In this document: positions 1 through 7,948 of the stretch, piece after piece | How positions within the stretch are numbered: position 1 is the stretch's first letter | How the letters are laid out: each line of letters begins with the position of its first letter | Assembly: GCF_021261325.1 (NCBI RefSeq) | Contig: NZ_JAJSBI010000005.1 | Location: 62,001-126,000 of the forward strand | DNA: 64,000 bases | Direction of reading: 5' to 3' | Origin: Streptomyces guryensis | GTDB taxonomy: Bacteria; Actinomycetota; Actinomycetes; Streptomycetales; Streptomycetaceae | The notes under the pieces: model-generated | Database searches by the model: none | What the model was told of the DNA's origin: nothing | Seen by the model: the letters and a program-made list of their open reading frames with translations, nothing else | Position numbers and translations under genes: made by a program

Positions 1-46
1 TCCACTCACGTACATCGAGCATCCTCGGGCCGTGCCCTTCCTGTCC

Positions 47-72
47 TTGAGGACTGTGTCATTGAGGACCGT
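47..72. promoter_or_regulatory. Direct repeat upstream of the first gene
   Basis: The 11-bp word TTGAGGACYGT occurs at 47-57 and 62-72, 15 bp apart and about 65 bp before the first gene. It could be a tandem activator or sigma-factor recognition site, but no convincing -10 element at normal spacing follows. The rest of bases 1-135 shows only the ribosome binding site AGGAGGGG at 119-126. Confidence 0.2.
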
Positions 73-135
73 AACTGTCCGCAAGGCAGCCTAGATTGTT
101 CATGTCGGTCGAAGGATGACAGGAGGGGAACAATC

Positions 136-729
136 GTGGAGCGCACCCAGGTCATCGAGGTTCTCACGCGAGCGCACGCTTATCTCGCCGAGGTGGTCGC
201 AGGAGTGCCGGAGCCGGCGTGGGGAGCGCCGACGCCGTGCACCGAGTGGACGGTACGGCAGGTCCTCAACCACGCCCGGATCGACCAGCAGGCCTACGGT
301 CTCGCGATCACCGGCGGCCGCCCGGACTCCGACCCGTTCCACCCCGCCGACGCCCTCGACGGAGATCCGGCCGCAGAGCTGGACAAGGTACTGCGCGCCG
401 TGGCGGACGCCTACGCGGGACTGCCCGCCGACGCCGAGCAGGCACCGACGCCGCTGGGTCCCATGCCCGTGCCTCTCGCCGCGGCGGCGGCCGCCATGGA
501 CGCGGCCGTGCACGCCTGGGACATCGCGGTCGCCACGGGCCAGGACCGGCCGCTGGCCGGCGAACTGGCCGAGGGGATCTGGCCGGCGGTGCAACGGCTC
601 GTCGATCACCTCCGGGACGCCTACCAGGTGTTCGCGCCCGCGCGCGAGCCTGCGCCGGACCACGACAGGGCCGAGGTGCTGCTCGCCTTCCTGGGCCGCG
701 ACCCGCACTGGTCCCCTGTGCCGTCCTGA
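136..729 (+). CDS. TIGR03086-type metal-binding protein (mycothiol-dependent maleylpyruvate isomerase-like)
   Basis: This 197-residue protein has the DinB/MDMPI four-helix fold signature: an N-terminal helix followed by a TPCxxWTVRxVLNH segment (about residues 33-46) whose His is the first expected metal ligand, and a later AAAMDAAVHAWDIA segment (about residues 116-129) with the HxWD ligand motif. Family members bind a divalent metal and many use mycothiol or act as thiol-dependent isomerases/transferases; the substrate cannot be read from sequence. Translation starts at GTG 136, with AGGAGGGG 10 bases upstream. It appears monocistronic, with a decayed gene downstream. Confidence 0.85.
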   Translation: MERTQVIEVLTRAHAYLAEVVAGVPEPAWGAPTPCTEWTVRQVLNHARIDQQAYGLAITGGRPDSDPFHPADALDGDPAAELDKVLRAVADAYAGLPADAEQAPTPLGPMPVPLAAAAAAMDAAVHAWDIAVATGQDRPLAGELAEGIWPAVQRLVDHLRDAYQVFAPAREPAPDHDRAEVLLAFLGRDPHWSPVPS

Positions 730-900
730 CGCACACGGCGGAGCGCACCCGAGAGCACACAGCCCGACCAGTCAGTTCGTCACCGCCGGGAACTGGTGGA
801 CGACGAAGTCGAATGCCTGCCCGGTCCGCAGATCCCCCAGCAGCAAGGCCCACAGCTGACCGAGCCCCCTCACCCGGTCGCCGCGCAGCCGCACCATCCC
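730..900. other. Intergenic, no recognisable gene
   Basis: The stretch between the first gene and the esterase remnant holds no gene I can support. A minus-strand frame (772-1029) has coding-like third positions but no recognisable domain and no clear ribosome binding site; it may be another gene fragment. Confidence 0.3.
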
Positions 901-1132
901 GGCCACGGCAGCCTCGGCTCCCGCTATGTGAGCGTCGGCCTGACCTTCGACCCGGGCTCGTTCGAACGCCACCGGTCGGGACGGCGCCATCCATCGCTGG
1001 ACGCCGGGACCGGCGGGGCCGGGCACCAATGAACGGACCCTCGACCGCGTCCGGTACCGCGACTACGTCCTGGACCTGCGCTCGGTCGGCTCACCCGCCC
1101 GCGACTGGGCGGCCCGGCCGCGGGACCGGTAG
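901..1132 (+). pseudogene. Erythromycin-esterase C-terminal remnant
   Basis: Two plus-strand frames joined by a +1 shift near 1030 read like the C-terminal part of erythromycin-esterase-family proteins. The first contains SRYVSVGLTFDPGSF, the family's conserved strand before its C-terminal domain; the second contains RTLDRVRYRDYVLDLRS, matching the usual VRxxDYxLDL segment, and ends at TAG 1130. Only about 75 residues of a roughly 400-residue enzyme remain, without the N-terminal catalytic His/Glu region and without a start. The remnant runs under the 3' end of the convergent CGNR gene. Family assignment is from memory of motif patterns, not a search. Confidence 0.5.
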
Positions 1133-1689
1133 CCGGCGACCTTCGCGAGATTGCCGCAGCGGTCCATCGAGCACCAACGGCGGCGCCGGGCCTGGGAGTC
1201 GTCCAGGAACAGCAGTGAACAGTCCGGGTTCTCGCACTCCTTGACGCGCTCCAGCAAGGGGCTGCGCACGAGGAGGACGGCATCCCGGGCCACCGTCGCC
1301 AGAGCAGCACGGGCCGGCTGCCGGGCCGTCCAGCGTACGGGGCCCAGCTGGGGGGCCAGGTCCGGGCGGGCCGCCGCCTCGTTGATCAGCTCCACGTCGG
1401 CCGGTTCCGGGTCCGGCCCGGCCATCGATGTGCGCACAAGGCGGTAGAGGGCCTCACGCAGGACGCGGGCGCCCGCCAGGTCCCGGGCGGTGGCCCGCAC
1501 CGGCTCGCCGTCCGCGGCCAGCTCCGCCTCCGTGAACCAGCGGGCCAGCGCGGCCGGGTCCGGGAGCCGCTCCAGCGGAACGTTCGCGTGCCTCCGGCCG
1601 AGCGTCGCCACGAAGTTCAGGCAGGGGCGGCCGCCGATGAAGGGGAACGCGAGCGCCGGGTCGGCGGGGGTCGCGGAGGTGCCGGTCAT
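1063..1689 (-). CDS. CGNR zinc-finger / ABATE-domain transcriptional regulator
   Basis: The 208-residue product has an N-terminal ABATE-type stress-binding domain (FIGGRPCLNFVATLGRR near residues 15-31) and a C-terminal CGNR zinc finger with cysteines in CENPDC and CSMDRCGN, followed by a basic KVAGYRSR tail that fits DNA binding. Such proteins are putative transcriptional regulators. I chose ATG 1689 because the upstream in-frame extension would run through the operator array. The gene is divergent from an NADPH:quinone-type oxidoreductase, and three operator-like palindromes fill the space between them, so it probably controls that gene and itself. Confidence 0.85.
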   Translation of the reverse strand: MTGTSATPADPALAFPFIGGRPCLNFVATLGRRHANVPLERLPDPAALARWFTEAELAADGEPVRATARDLAGARVLREALYRLVRTSMAGPDPEPADVELINEAAARPDLAPQLGPVRWTARQPARAALATVARDAVLLVRSPLLERVKECENPDCSLLFLDDSQARRRRWCSMDRCGNLAKVAGYRSRGRAAQSRAGEPTERRSRT

Positions 1690-1701
1690 ACGGGAGAGCG
1701 T

Positions 1702-1789
1702 ACACCGGTTCATGAGGTGTCGGTCATGGCCACGGCCCCTTGACACCAGTTGAAGAGGTGTTGGATGGTGACACCACTTCAACCGGTGT
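1702..1789. promoter_or_regulatory. Triple 19-bp operator array between CGNR regulator and oxidoreductase
   Basis: Three copies of a palindrome ACACCnnTTSAWnnGGTGT lie at 1702-1720, 1743-1761 and 1771-1789. The arms ACACC/GGTGT are identical in all three and the centres read TTCAT, TTGAA and TTCAA. Centre-to-centre distances are 41 and 28 bp. A TTGACA hexamer at 1740-1745 overlaps the second copy and could be the -35 of the rightward promoter. The natural candidate ligand is the adjacent CGNR protein. Confidence 0.75.
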
Positions 1790-1827
1790 CAGCCGGGTGG
1801 TCGGCTGTGACAGGAAGCGGGTGCGGT

Positions 1828-2826
1828 ATGCGTGCGGTACGGATCGACGAGTTCGGCGGGCCCGAGGTGCTGGTGCCGGTCGAGGTGCCCGACCCCGTGG
1901 CGGGGCCCGGCGAGGTGCTGGTGCGGATAGCGGCTGCGGGCGTGAACCGCGCCGACGCGCTGATCAGGTCCGGCGTCTATCACCGGGCCGGGCGGCCGCC
2001 GCTGATCCCCGGCGTGGAGGCGTCGGGAGTCGTCGCGGCGCTGGGGGAGGGGGTGAGCGGTCTGGAGGTCGGGCAGCGGGTCATGGCCCTGGACGGGGTG
2101 AACGCCCCGGGCTTCTACGCCGAGTTGGCGCCCGTACCCGCCACCCAGGTAACCGTCCTGCCGCAGGGCGTGGGCCTGACGGAGGCGGCCACACTGCCCG
2201 TGGCCTGGCTCTCCGCCTGGTACTGCCTGCGCCACCTCGCCCGGGTCACCAAGGAGGACACCATGGTGGTGAAAGCGGCCGCGAGCGGGGTCGGCAGTGC
2301 TGCCGTGCAGATCGCCGCCCAGGCGGGCGCGCGGGTCATCGCCCTCGCCGGATCGGCCGAAAAGGCAGCCTGGGCAGGGGAGTTCGGAGCCCACGCCACC
2401 GTTGACACCTCCGCCCATCCCGACGACGCGGAGGTCGAGGAGGTGCTGCGACTGACAGACGGCCGCGGCGCCGACGTCGTCCTCGACACCGTCGGCGGCC
2501 CGGCGTTCGGCCGCAGCCTGCGCCAGGTGAGCCACGGCGGCCGGGTCGTGGCCCTGGCCAACGTGGCCCTGGCGCCGAGCACCGTCGACACCCGTGACTT
2601 CTACCCCAAGAACGCCGCGATCCTCGGCTTCCAGCTCACCAACCTCCAGATCCACGGCTACGACCCCCGCAACGACCTGCGTGAGCTGGCCGAGCGGGTG
2701 GCCGCCGGGGCGTACCGGGTGCCGGTCGAAACCGTTGTACCCCTCGAACAGGCCCGTACCGCCCACGAGTTGCTGGAGCGGCGCAGCAACCGCGGCAAAA
2801 TCGTCCTGGCGGTGGCCGACCTCTGA
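1828..2826 (+). CDS. NADPH:quinone oxidoreductase-type zinc-independent MDR enzyme
   Basis: The 332-residue protein is a medium-chain dehydrogenase/reductase of the quinone oxidoreductase class. It begins MRAVRIDEFGGPEVL, has the GVEASGVVAALGEGV segment near residues 63-77, and the cofactor loop AASGVGSAAVQIAAQ around residues 152-166. The structural-zinc cysteine cluster of alcohol dehydrogenases is absent. Family members reduce quinones or enones with NADPH. ATG 1828 matches the usual family N-terminus. The divergent operator array suggests induction by a ligand of the CGNR regulator, perhaps an electrophile or quinone. Confidence 0.88.
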   Translation: MRAVRIDEFGGPEVLVPVEVPDPVAGPGEVLVRIAAAGVNRADALIRSGVYHRAGRPPLIPGVEASGVVAALGEGVSGLEVGQRVMALDGVNAPGFYAELAPVPATQVTVLPQGVGLTEAATLPVAWLSAWYCLRHLARVTKEDTMVVKAAASGVGSAAVQIAAQAGARVIALAGSAEKAAWAGEFGAHATVDTSAHPDDAEVEEVLRLTDGRGADVVLDTVGGPAFGRSLRQVSHGGRVVALANVALAPSTVDTRDFYPKNAAILGFQLTNLQIHGYDPRNDLRELAERVAAGAYRVPVETVVPLEQARTAHELLERRSNRGKIVLAVADL

Positions 2827-2895
2827 GTGATCTCATGAGGAAGGCCTCCGGGAGATCCGCCGGGCGCTTCAAGAGCGGCCCGAGAAGGAGAGCGA

Positions 2896-3798
2896 GTGGA
2901 TTTCCGGGACCTGGGCTCACCGCGGGCGCGGCGGGCACTGCGCCATGTCGCCGTCCGTTCGACGGGCCCGTCCGTCGGCCCCGACCTGCGGATCACACTG
3001 AACTTCCACCCGGACCGGCTGGTCGGCCCACTGCCCCTTCTCCAGGCGCTGGCCCGGGACGGCGCTTACCACTCGCAGTTCGTCACCGGCACCAGCAACG
3101 GCGGGCTCACCGCGCACCCCGGCGGCGACCGCTGGCGCTGGGAGAGCCGGATCTTCGGCGGTGCCTACGACGAAGCCGACCCGCACGAGCGGCCCGTGTA
3201 CGGCGCGCTGAACTTCCGGCGCCAAGTCGTCGGTGCCGCACCGCGCTTCGGCTCCTCGCACTTCCGGCTCACCGCCGACGCCCTCGCCCGCACCACCTTC
3301 TGCTACCCCGACAGCGCGGCCGGGCCGACCGACTTCGGGGTGGCCGCCGGAATGTCGCTGATCGCGCTCGCCGAGGCGGACGAGCAGGACGCCCTCAACG
3401 ACTACATCGAGGCCCAGGTCCACGGAGGCGTCCTGCTCGCCCGCCACCTGGAGGCACTCGTCCTGGACGCGAGCTACCGCGGCACGCCCGTCGAGGCCGC
3501 CGCCCGTCTGCTGCCCTGCCCCGTCGAGTGGCACCCCGGCTACCGGCTGAGCGTGGCGGAGCTGTACGAACACGCCGACTACCGCGGACCGGAGTACGCG
3601 GAGCTCGGCGCCCGGATCGCGCAGGACGGCCATGTCGACCCACGGATCATCGGCGACGCGGCCCGCACCGGTCGCCACGAACCGCAGGACCTGAAGATGG
3701 TCTGGCACACCGTCGCCCGCTTCGGCGCACCCGAGGGAGCGGGCACCGCCTATGCGCCCGGCGGCCACACCCCGGGAGTGAGGACGCCGAGCGCATAG
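2896..3798 (+). CDS. DUF3626 domain protein
   Basis: The 300-residue product carries the DUF3626 signature: LRITLNFHPDR near residue 32, followed by YHSQFVTGTSNGG and HPGGDRWRWESRIFGGAYD. It also has conserved FGSSHFRL and CTYPDS-like segments. The family's function is unknown; the repeated His/Asp/Arg motifs suggest an enzyme. GTG 2896 is preceded by GAAGGAG at 2884. The 3' end overlaps the convergent LuxR gene by 49 bp, so the two transcripts are antisense to each other there. Confidence 0.85.
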   Translation: MDFRDLGSPRARRALRHVAVRSTGPSVGPDLRITLNFHPDRLVGPLPLLQALARDGAYHSQFVTGTSNGGLTAHPGGDRWRWESRIFGGAYDEADPHERPVYGALNFRRQVVGAAPRFGSSHFRLTADALARTTFCYPDSAAGPTDFGVAAGMSLIALAEADEQDALNDYIEAQVHGGVLLARHLEALVLDASYRGTPVEAAARLLPCPVEWHPGYRLSVAELYEHADYRGPEYAELGARIAQDGHVDPRIIGDAARTGRHEPQDLKMVWHTVARFGAPEGAGTAYAPGGHTPGVRTPSA

Positions 3799-4373
3799 GC
3801 ACGTGCCACCAGTTCGGTCCGGTTCGACGCGCCCCAGCGCGCCGACAGCCGCCGCAGGTGGTAGGTGACGCCGTCCGTGCTGAGGCCGGTCTCCTTCGCG
3901 GCCCTGGCGGTGGTCGCGCCCCCGGCGAGCAGCGCCAGGATGCGGGCCTCCACCGGCGCGACCCGCACGGGCTCCTCGCCGAGCGGCTCGCGCTCGCCCC
4001 GTACCCGCAGCATCACCAGCAGGGCGGGTGTCTCCTCCACGGTGTCGCTGACCGGGTCGGCGGTCAGCTCCCCGAACCGCTCACCGCCGCCCGGTCCCTC
4101 CCAGCACACCGACACCTGGTACCGCGAGCGGTGCCGCAGCCGCAGCGCCTGCGCGATCCGCTCCACCTGCGTGGCCTCCTGCGGCCGGAACAGCTCCAGC
4201 ACATCACGGCCGCGCAGCCGTCCCGGGGTCGTACCGCACTCGGCCGCCATCTCCGGGTTGGCCAGCAGGACGGCGCCGTACGCATCGCACACCGCGACGG
4301 GCACGGAGACCCGGTCGAAGAGCATCAGGGCGCGGTTGCGCCACGTCACGGCCTCCCGACGGCCCTCTTCCAC
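3750..4373 (-). CDS. PAS-LuxR type helix-turn-helix regulator
   Basis: The 207-residue protein has a PAS-like N-terminal half (ALMLFDRVSVPVAVCDAYGA followed by LLANPEMAAECG) and a LuxR/GerE-type C-terminal helix-turn-helix (AAKETGLSTDGVTYHLRRL then GASNRTELVARA). This resembles small PAS-LuxR regulators such as those found near antibiotic and stress genes. GTG 4373 is preferred because CAGGAGG sits five bases upstream; a TTG codon 24 bases further up is less likely. It lies 53 bp downstream of the alpha-glucosidase stop on the same strand. Confidence 0.8.
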   Translation of the reverse strand: MEEGRREAVTWRNRALMLFDRVSVPVAVCDAYGAVLLANPEMAAECGTTPGRLRGRDVLELFRPQEATQVERIAQALRLRHRSRYQVSVCWEGPGGGERFGELTADPVSDTVEETPALLVMLRVRGEREPLGEEPVRVAPVEARILALLAGGATTARAAKETGLSTDGVTYHLRRLSARWGASNRTELVARAYALGVLTPGVWPPGA

Positions 4374-4426
4374 CCAGACCTCCTGCCACCCGCACAACGG
4401 CGACGCCCACTGCGTGCACTACACAA

Positions 4427-6070
4427 TCATGTGGCGAGCCAGGCCGCCCGGTCCGGCGCCAGCACCCCGTCGTCGAGCGGGCCGCTCGCCAGCAGGACCG
4501 AGGCGTGCCCGGGCAGCCGGTACGGCTCGGCCGAGAGGTTCACCACGCACACGAACTCCGGCTCGCGGCGGAAGGCGAGGACGCCGGCCGGGGTGTCGAG
4601 CCAGGCCAGGCCGCCGTCGCCGAGGGCGGGAAGGCCGCGGCGCAGGCGCAGTGCGGCGCGGTACAGCTCCAGCATCGAGCCCTCGACACCGTCATGCGCG
4701 GCCACGCTGTGCTCCGCCCAGTCGGCCGGCTGCGGCAGCCAGGGCTCGGCCGTCGTACCGTCCGGGCTGAAGCCGTACGGGGCGCTCCGCCCCGACCACG
4801 GGATCGGCACCCGGCAGCCGTCGCGCCCGCGGTCGGTGTGCCCGGACCGCTCCCACACCGGGTCCTGGAGGACGGACTCGGGCAGGTCCTCGACCTCCGG
4901 CAGGCCGAGCTCCTCGCCCTGGTAGATGTAGGCACCGCCTGGCAGCGCGAGCATCAGCAGGGCGGCGGCGCGGGCCCGCCGAGTGCCCAGGGCCAGATCC
5001 ACGGCGCCCTCGGGCCGGTAGGGCTCGTTGGCCACCCACCGCCGGACGACCCTGCGGCCGTAGCGGCTGGGGTGGCGCATGACGTCGTGGTTGGACAGCA
5101 CCCAGGTGGCAGGGGCGCCCACCGCGCCGAGCATGGCGAGGGAGTCGTCGATGACGGCACGCAGATCCTTCGCGTCCCAACTGGACATCAGGAAGTCGAA
5201 GTTGAACGCCGTGTGCAGACCGTCCCGACGCACATAGGCGGCGAGCCGCTCCGGGGTGTCCGCCCAGGCCTCGGCGACGAACGACCGGTCGCCGGGGAAC
5301 TCGTCGGCCACCCGGCGCCAGGCGCGGTAGACGTCGTGCACCTCGTCCCGGTCCCAGTGCGGATGGTCCAGATGTTGCCGTGGCCCGTCGGGCGCCGCTT
5401 CCGGGCGGGGCGGCAGGTCGGGCAGCTCGGGATGCTTGATCAGTCCGTGCGCCACGTCGATACGGAAGCCGTCCACGCCCCGGCTGAACCAGAACCGCAG
5501 GATCGACTCGAACTCCGCCCGCACGTCCGGGTGTCGCCAGTTGAGGTCCGGCTGTTCCGGGGCGAACAGGTGCAGGTACCACTCACCGTCGGGCAGCCGG
5601 GTCCAGGCCGGGCCGCCGAAGCAGGACACCCAGTCGTTGGGCGGCTCGGCGCCGTCCGTCCCGCGCCCGGTCCGGAAGACGTAACGCTCCCGCTCCGGGC
5701 TGCCCGGACCCGCCGCCAACGCGGTCTGGAACCAGGCATGTCGGTCGGAGGTGTGGTTGGGCACGATGTCCGGGATCACCCGGATCCCGTGCCGGTGCGC
5801 CTCCTCGATGAGCTGCTCCGCCTCGGCGACCGTGCCGAACAGCGGATCGATCTGACGGAAGTCGGCGACGTCGTATCCGTGGTCGGCCATCGGCGACTCG
5901 TACCAGGGGTTGATCCAGATCGCGTCCACGCCGAGCGACTTCAGATACGGCAGCCGGGAGCGGATGCCGGCGATGTCGCCGACGCCGTCGCCGTTGCCGT
6001 CGGCGAAACTGCGGACGTAGACCTGGTAGATGACGGCGTCGCGCCACCAAGGTGCGGTGCTGGTGGACAT
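4427..6070 (-). CDS. GH13 alpha-glucosidase
   Basis: This 547-residue cytoplasmic enzyme is a glycoside hydrolase family 13 oligo-alpha-glucosidase. It should hydrolyse malto- or isomalto-oligosaccharides delivered by the adjacent importer. The four conserved GH13 regions are intact: DIVPNH (101-106), GFRIDVAH with nucleophile Asp205, the acid/base Glu267 in FVAEAW, and NHD with Asp329. No signal peptide is present. ATG 6070 is the start matching the family N-terminus (WWRDAVIYQVYVRSF); in-frame sequence upstream belongs to the permease shadow. It is the last gene of a four-gene operon, 38 bp after the second permease. Confidence 0.92.
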   Translation of the reverse strand: MSTSTAPWWRDAVIYQVYVRSFADGNGDGVGDIAGIRSRLPYLKSLGVDAIWINPWYESPMADHGYDVADFRQIDPLFGTVAEAEQLIEEAHRHGIRVIPDIVPNHTSDRHAWFQTALAAGPGSPERERYVFRTGRGTDGAEPPNDWVSCFGGPAWTRLPDGEWYLHLFAPEQPDLNWRHPDVRAEFESILRFWFSRGVDGFRIDVAHGLIKHPELPDLPPRPEAAPDGPRQHLDHPHWDRDEVHDVYRAWRRVADEFPGDRSFVAEAWADTPERLAAYVRRDGLHTAFNFDFLMSSWDAKDLRAVIDDSLAMLGAVGAPATWVLSNHDVMRHPSRYGRRVVRRWVANEPYRPEGAVDLALGTRRARAAALLMLALPGGAYIYQGEELGLPEVEDLPESVLQDPVWERSGHTDRGRDGCRVPIPWSGRSAPYGFSPDGTTAEPWLPQPADWAEHSVAAHDGVEGSMLELYRAALRLRRGLPALGDGGLAWLDTPAGVLAFRREPEFVCVVNLSAEPYRLPGHASVLLASGPLDDGVLAPDRAAWLAT

Positions 6071-6108
6071 GTGGGTGCGTACTCCTCGCAAATCAGTGGG
6101 AAGCAGAA

Positions 6109-6951
6109 CTACTTGGCCGCGCCGGCCGTGAGACCGGCCACGATCCGGCGCTGGAACAGCAGCACCACGACCACGAGCGGAACGGTGACCAGGACTCCGG
6201 CGGCCATCTGGCTGCCGAACGGCGTCTCGAACTGGGTCGCCCCGGCGAACTTGGAGATCGCCACGGGAGCGGTCTGGATGTCCGGCTTGTTCGTCATCGA
6301 CAGCGCGATGAGGAACTCGTTCCAGGCCGCGATGAAGGTGATGATCGCGGTGGTGAAGATGCCGGGCGCGGCGAGCGGAATGATGACGCGGCGGAACGCC
6401 TGGCCGCGGGTGCAGCCGTCGATCATGGCCGCGTGCTCCAGTTCGTCGGGCATCTGCCGGAAGAACGCCGTCAGGTTCCACACCGCGAGCGGCAGTGTGA
6501 AGGACAGGCTGGGCACGATCATCGCCTGGTAGGTGTTGATCCAGCCGAAGCCGACGAACATCTTCAGCAGCGGCACCACGATCGACACCACCGGGAACAT
6601 CGACGTGGCGATGATCAGCGTCAGCACGAACCGCTTGAAACGGAATTCCAGCCGCGCCATCGCGTACGCCGTGAACGTCGCCAGCAGCAGAGCACATACC
6701 GTCGTGATGCCCGCCACGACAAGGCTGTTGAGCAGCGCGCGGGTGAATCCCTCGGACGGGTCGAGGACCGCACGGTAGTTCTGGAAGGAAATCCGCGCGG
6801 GGAGGACGGAGTTGTCGAAGATGTCCGAGGTGCGGCGCAGGCTGGAGACCAGCATCCAGTAGAACGGCGCCAGACAGTAGGCGACGACGGCGGCGACCCC
6901 GAGCCAGAGCAGTGCTCTGCGCACGACCGCGTGCAGGGCGGTGGGGGTCAT
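6109..6951 (-). CDS. Sugar ABC transporter permease (MalG type)
   Basis: The 280-residue inner-membrane permease of a CUT1 sugar importer has about six transmembrane helices. The EAA loop that docks the ATPase reads EHAAMIDGCTRGQAFRRV, then IIPLAAPGI. It starts at ATG 6951, overlapping the stop of the preceding permease by four bases, which implies translational coupling. No ATPase gene is present in the cluster; in Streptomyces such importers are normally energised by the shared ATPase MsiK. Confidence 0.92.
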   Translation of the reverse strand: MTPTALHAVVRRALLWLGVAAVVAYCLAPFYWMLVSSLRRTSDIFDNSVLPARISFQNYRAVLDPSEGFTRALLNSLVVAGITTVCALLLATFTAYAMARLEFRFKRFVLTLIIATSMFPVVSIVVPLLKMFVGFGWINTYQAMIVPSLSFTLPLAVWNLTAFFRQMPDELEHAAMIDGCTRGQAFRRVIIPLAAPGIFTTAIITFIAAWNEFLIALSMTNKPDIQTAPVAISKFAGATQFETPFGSQMAAGVLVTVPLVVVVLLFQRRIVAGLTAGAAK

Positions 6952-7937
6952 GCGGCCACCTCCTTGTGGCGGCGCGGCACCACGTCGGCGCCCAGCAGCC
7001 GGACGAACGCCAGCGCGACGAGGAAGACGTAGCCGAAGAGGATCACCGCGTAGGCCGCGGCCGGCCCGAAGCGCACGTTCGCGGCCTGGTCCTGGGCGAG
7101 CATGGACAGCGTCTCCACGGACGTCTTCTGCGCGCCGATCAGGATGTACGGCAGGTCGAACATGCGCAGCGCGTCGAGCGTGCGGAACAGCACGGCCACC
7201 AGCAGCGCCGGTTTGACCAGCGGCAGTGTGATGCTCCAGAACTGGCGCAGCCCGCCCGCCCCGTCCATCCGGGCCGCCTCGTACACCTCCTTCGAGATCA
7301 CCTGGATCCCGGCCAGCACCAGCAAACCGATGAACGGAGCCGTCTTCCACACGTCGGCCACGATGACCGCCACCTTCGCGTGGAACCCCTCGGTGGTCCA
7401 CAGGATCTGACGGCCGATCAGGGCGTTGGCGACCCCGTCGCTGTTGAAGACCCAGCGCCAGAGCAGACCCGTGACGGCGGTCGGGATCGCCCATGGCACG
7501 AGGATGGACGCGCGGACGACCGCCCGGCCGCGCAGCGCACGGTGCATGATCAGCGCCATCGCGATGCCGAGCACCGTCTCCAGCGTGACTGTGGTGACGG
7601 TCAGGAACGTCGTGTTCCAGAAGGCGTTCCAGAAGCGGTCACCCGCCGCCCCGAAGATCGCCGTGTAGTTGTCGGCGCCGACGAACGGGTCGTGGTCGCG
7701 GACGAACCCCGTCTTCGGGTCGAGGCCCGGGGTGCCGTAGAAGGAGTCCTTCAGCGCCACGACCGTCGGATACAGGACGACGACCGCCAGGACCAGCAGC
7801 GTGGGAGAGACGAGGAGAGCGCCGAGTCTGCCCTCGCCGGAGGTGGCCGTGCGGCGGCGAACCCGACCGGTGGCGTTCCCGCACGTCTTCGGTTCCGGCC
7901 TGTCGAGGGTCTCGGGCGGGTTGTGGGTGGTTGCCAT
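6948..7937 (-). CDS. Sugar ABC transporter permease (MalF type)
   Basis: This 329-residue permease pairs with the MalG-type protein. It has a charged N-terminal tail of about 38 residues, then about six transmembrane helices. The EAA motif reads YEAARMDGAGGLRQFWSI followed by TLPLVKPAL. ATG 7937 lies 11 bp after the stop of the binding-protein gene and the 3' end overlaps the next gene by four bases. Confidence 0.92.
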   Translation of the reverse strand: MATTHNPPETLDRPEPKTCGNATGRVRRRTATSGEGRLGALLVSPTLLVLAVVVLYPTVVALKDSFYGTPGLDPKTGFVRDHDPFVGADNYTAIFGAAGDRFWNAFWNTTFLTVTTVTLETVLGIAMALIMHRALRGRAVVRASILVPWAIPTAVTGLLWRWVFNSDGVANALIGRQILWTTEGFHAKVAVIVADVWKTAPFIGLLVLAGIQVISKEVYEAARMDGAGGLRQFWSITLPLVKPALLVAVLFRTLDALRMFDLPYILIGAQKTSVETLSMLAQDQAANVRFGPAAAYAVILFGYVFLVALAFVRLLGADVVPRRHKEVAA

Positions 7938-7948
7938 GCCGTGTCTCC

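Noticed and set aside
772..1029. 85-codon minus-strand frame ending QAFDFVVHQFPAVTN
   Set aside because: Third positions look coding, but no domain, start or ribosome binding site is convincing, and it overlaps the better supported esterase remnant.
4419..4434. CTACACAATCATGTGG as a second copy of the CYP102 palindrome
   Set aside because: Three mismatches break the symmetry, and it overlaps the stop of the glucosidase gene; too weak to list as an operator.
6071..6697. N-terminal extension of the GH13 glucosidase frame
   Set aside because: It overlaps the permease gene in another frame; the GH13 N-terminus begins at 6070.
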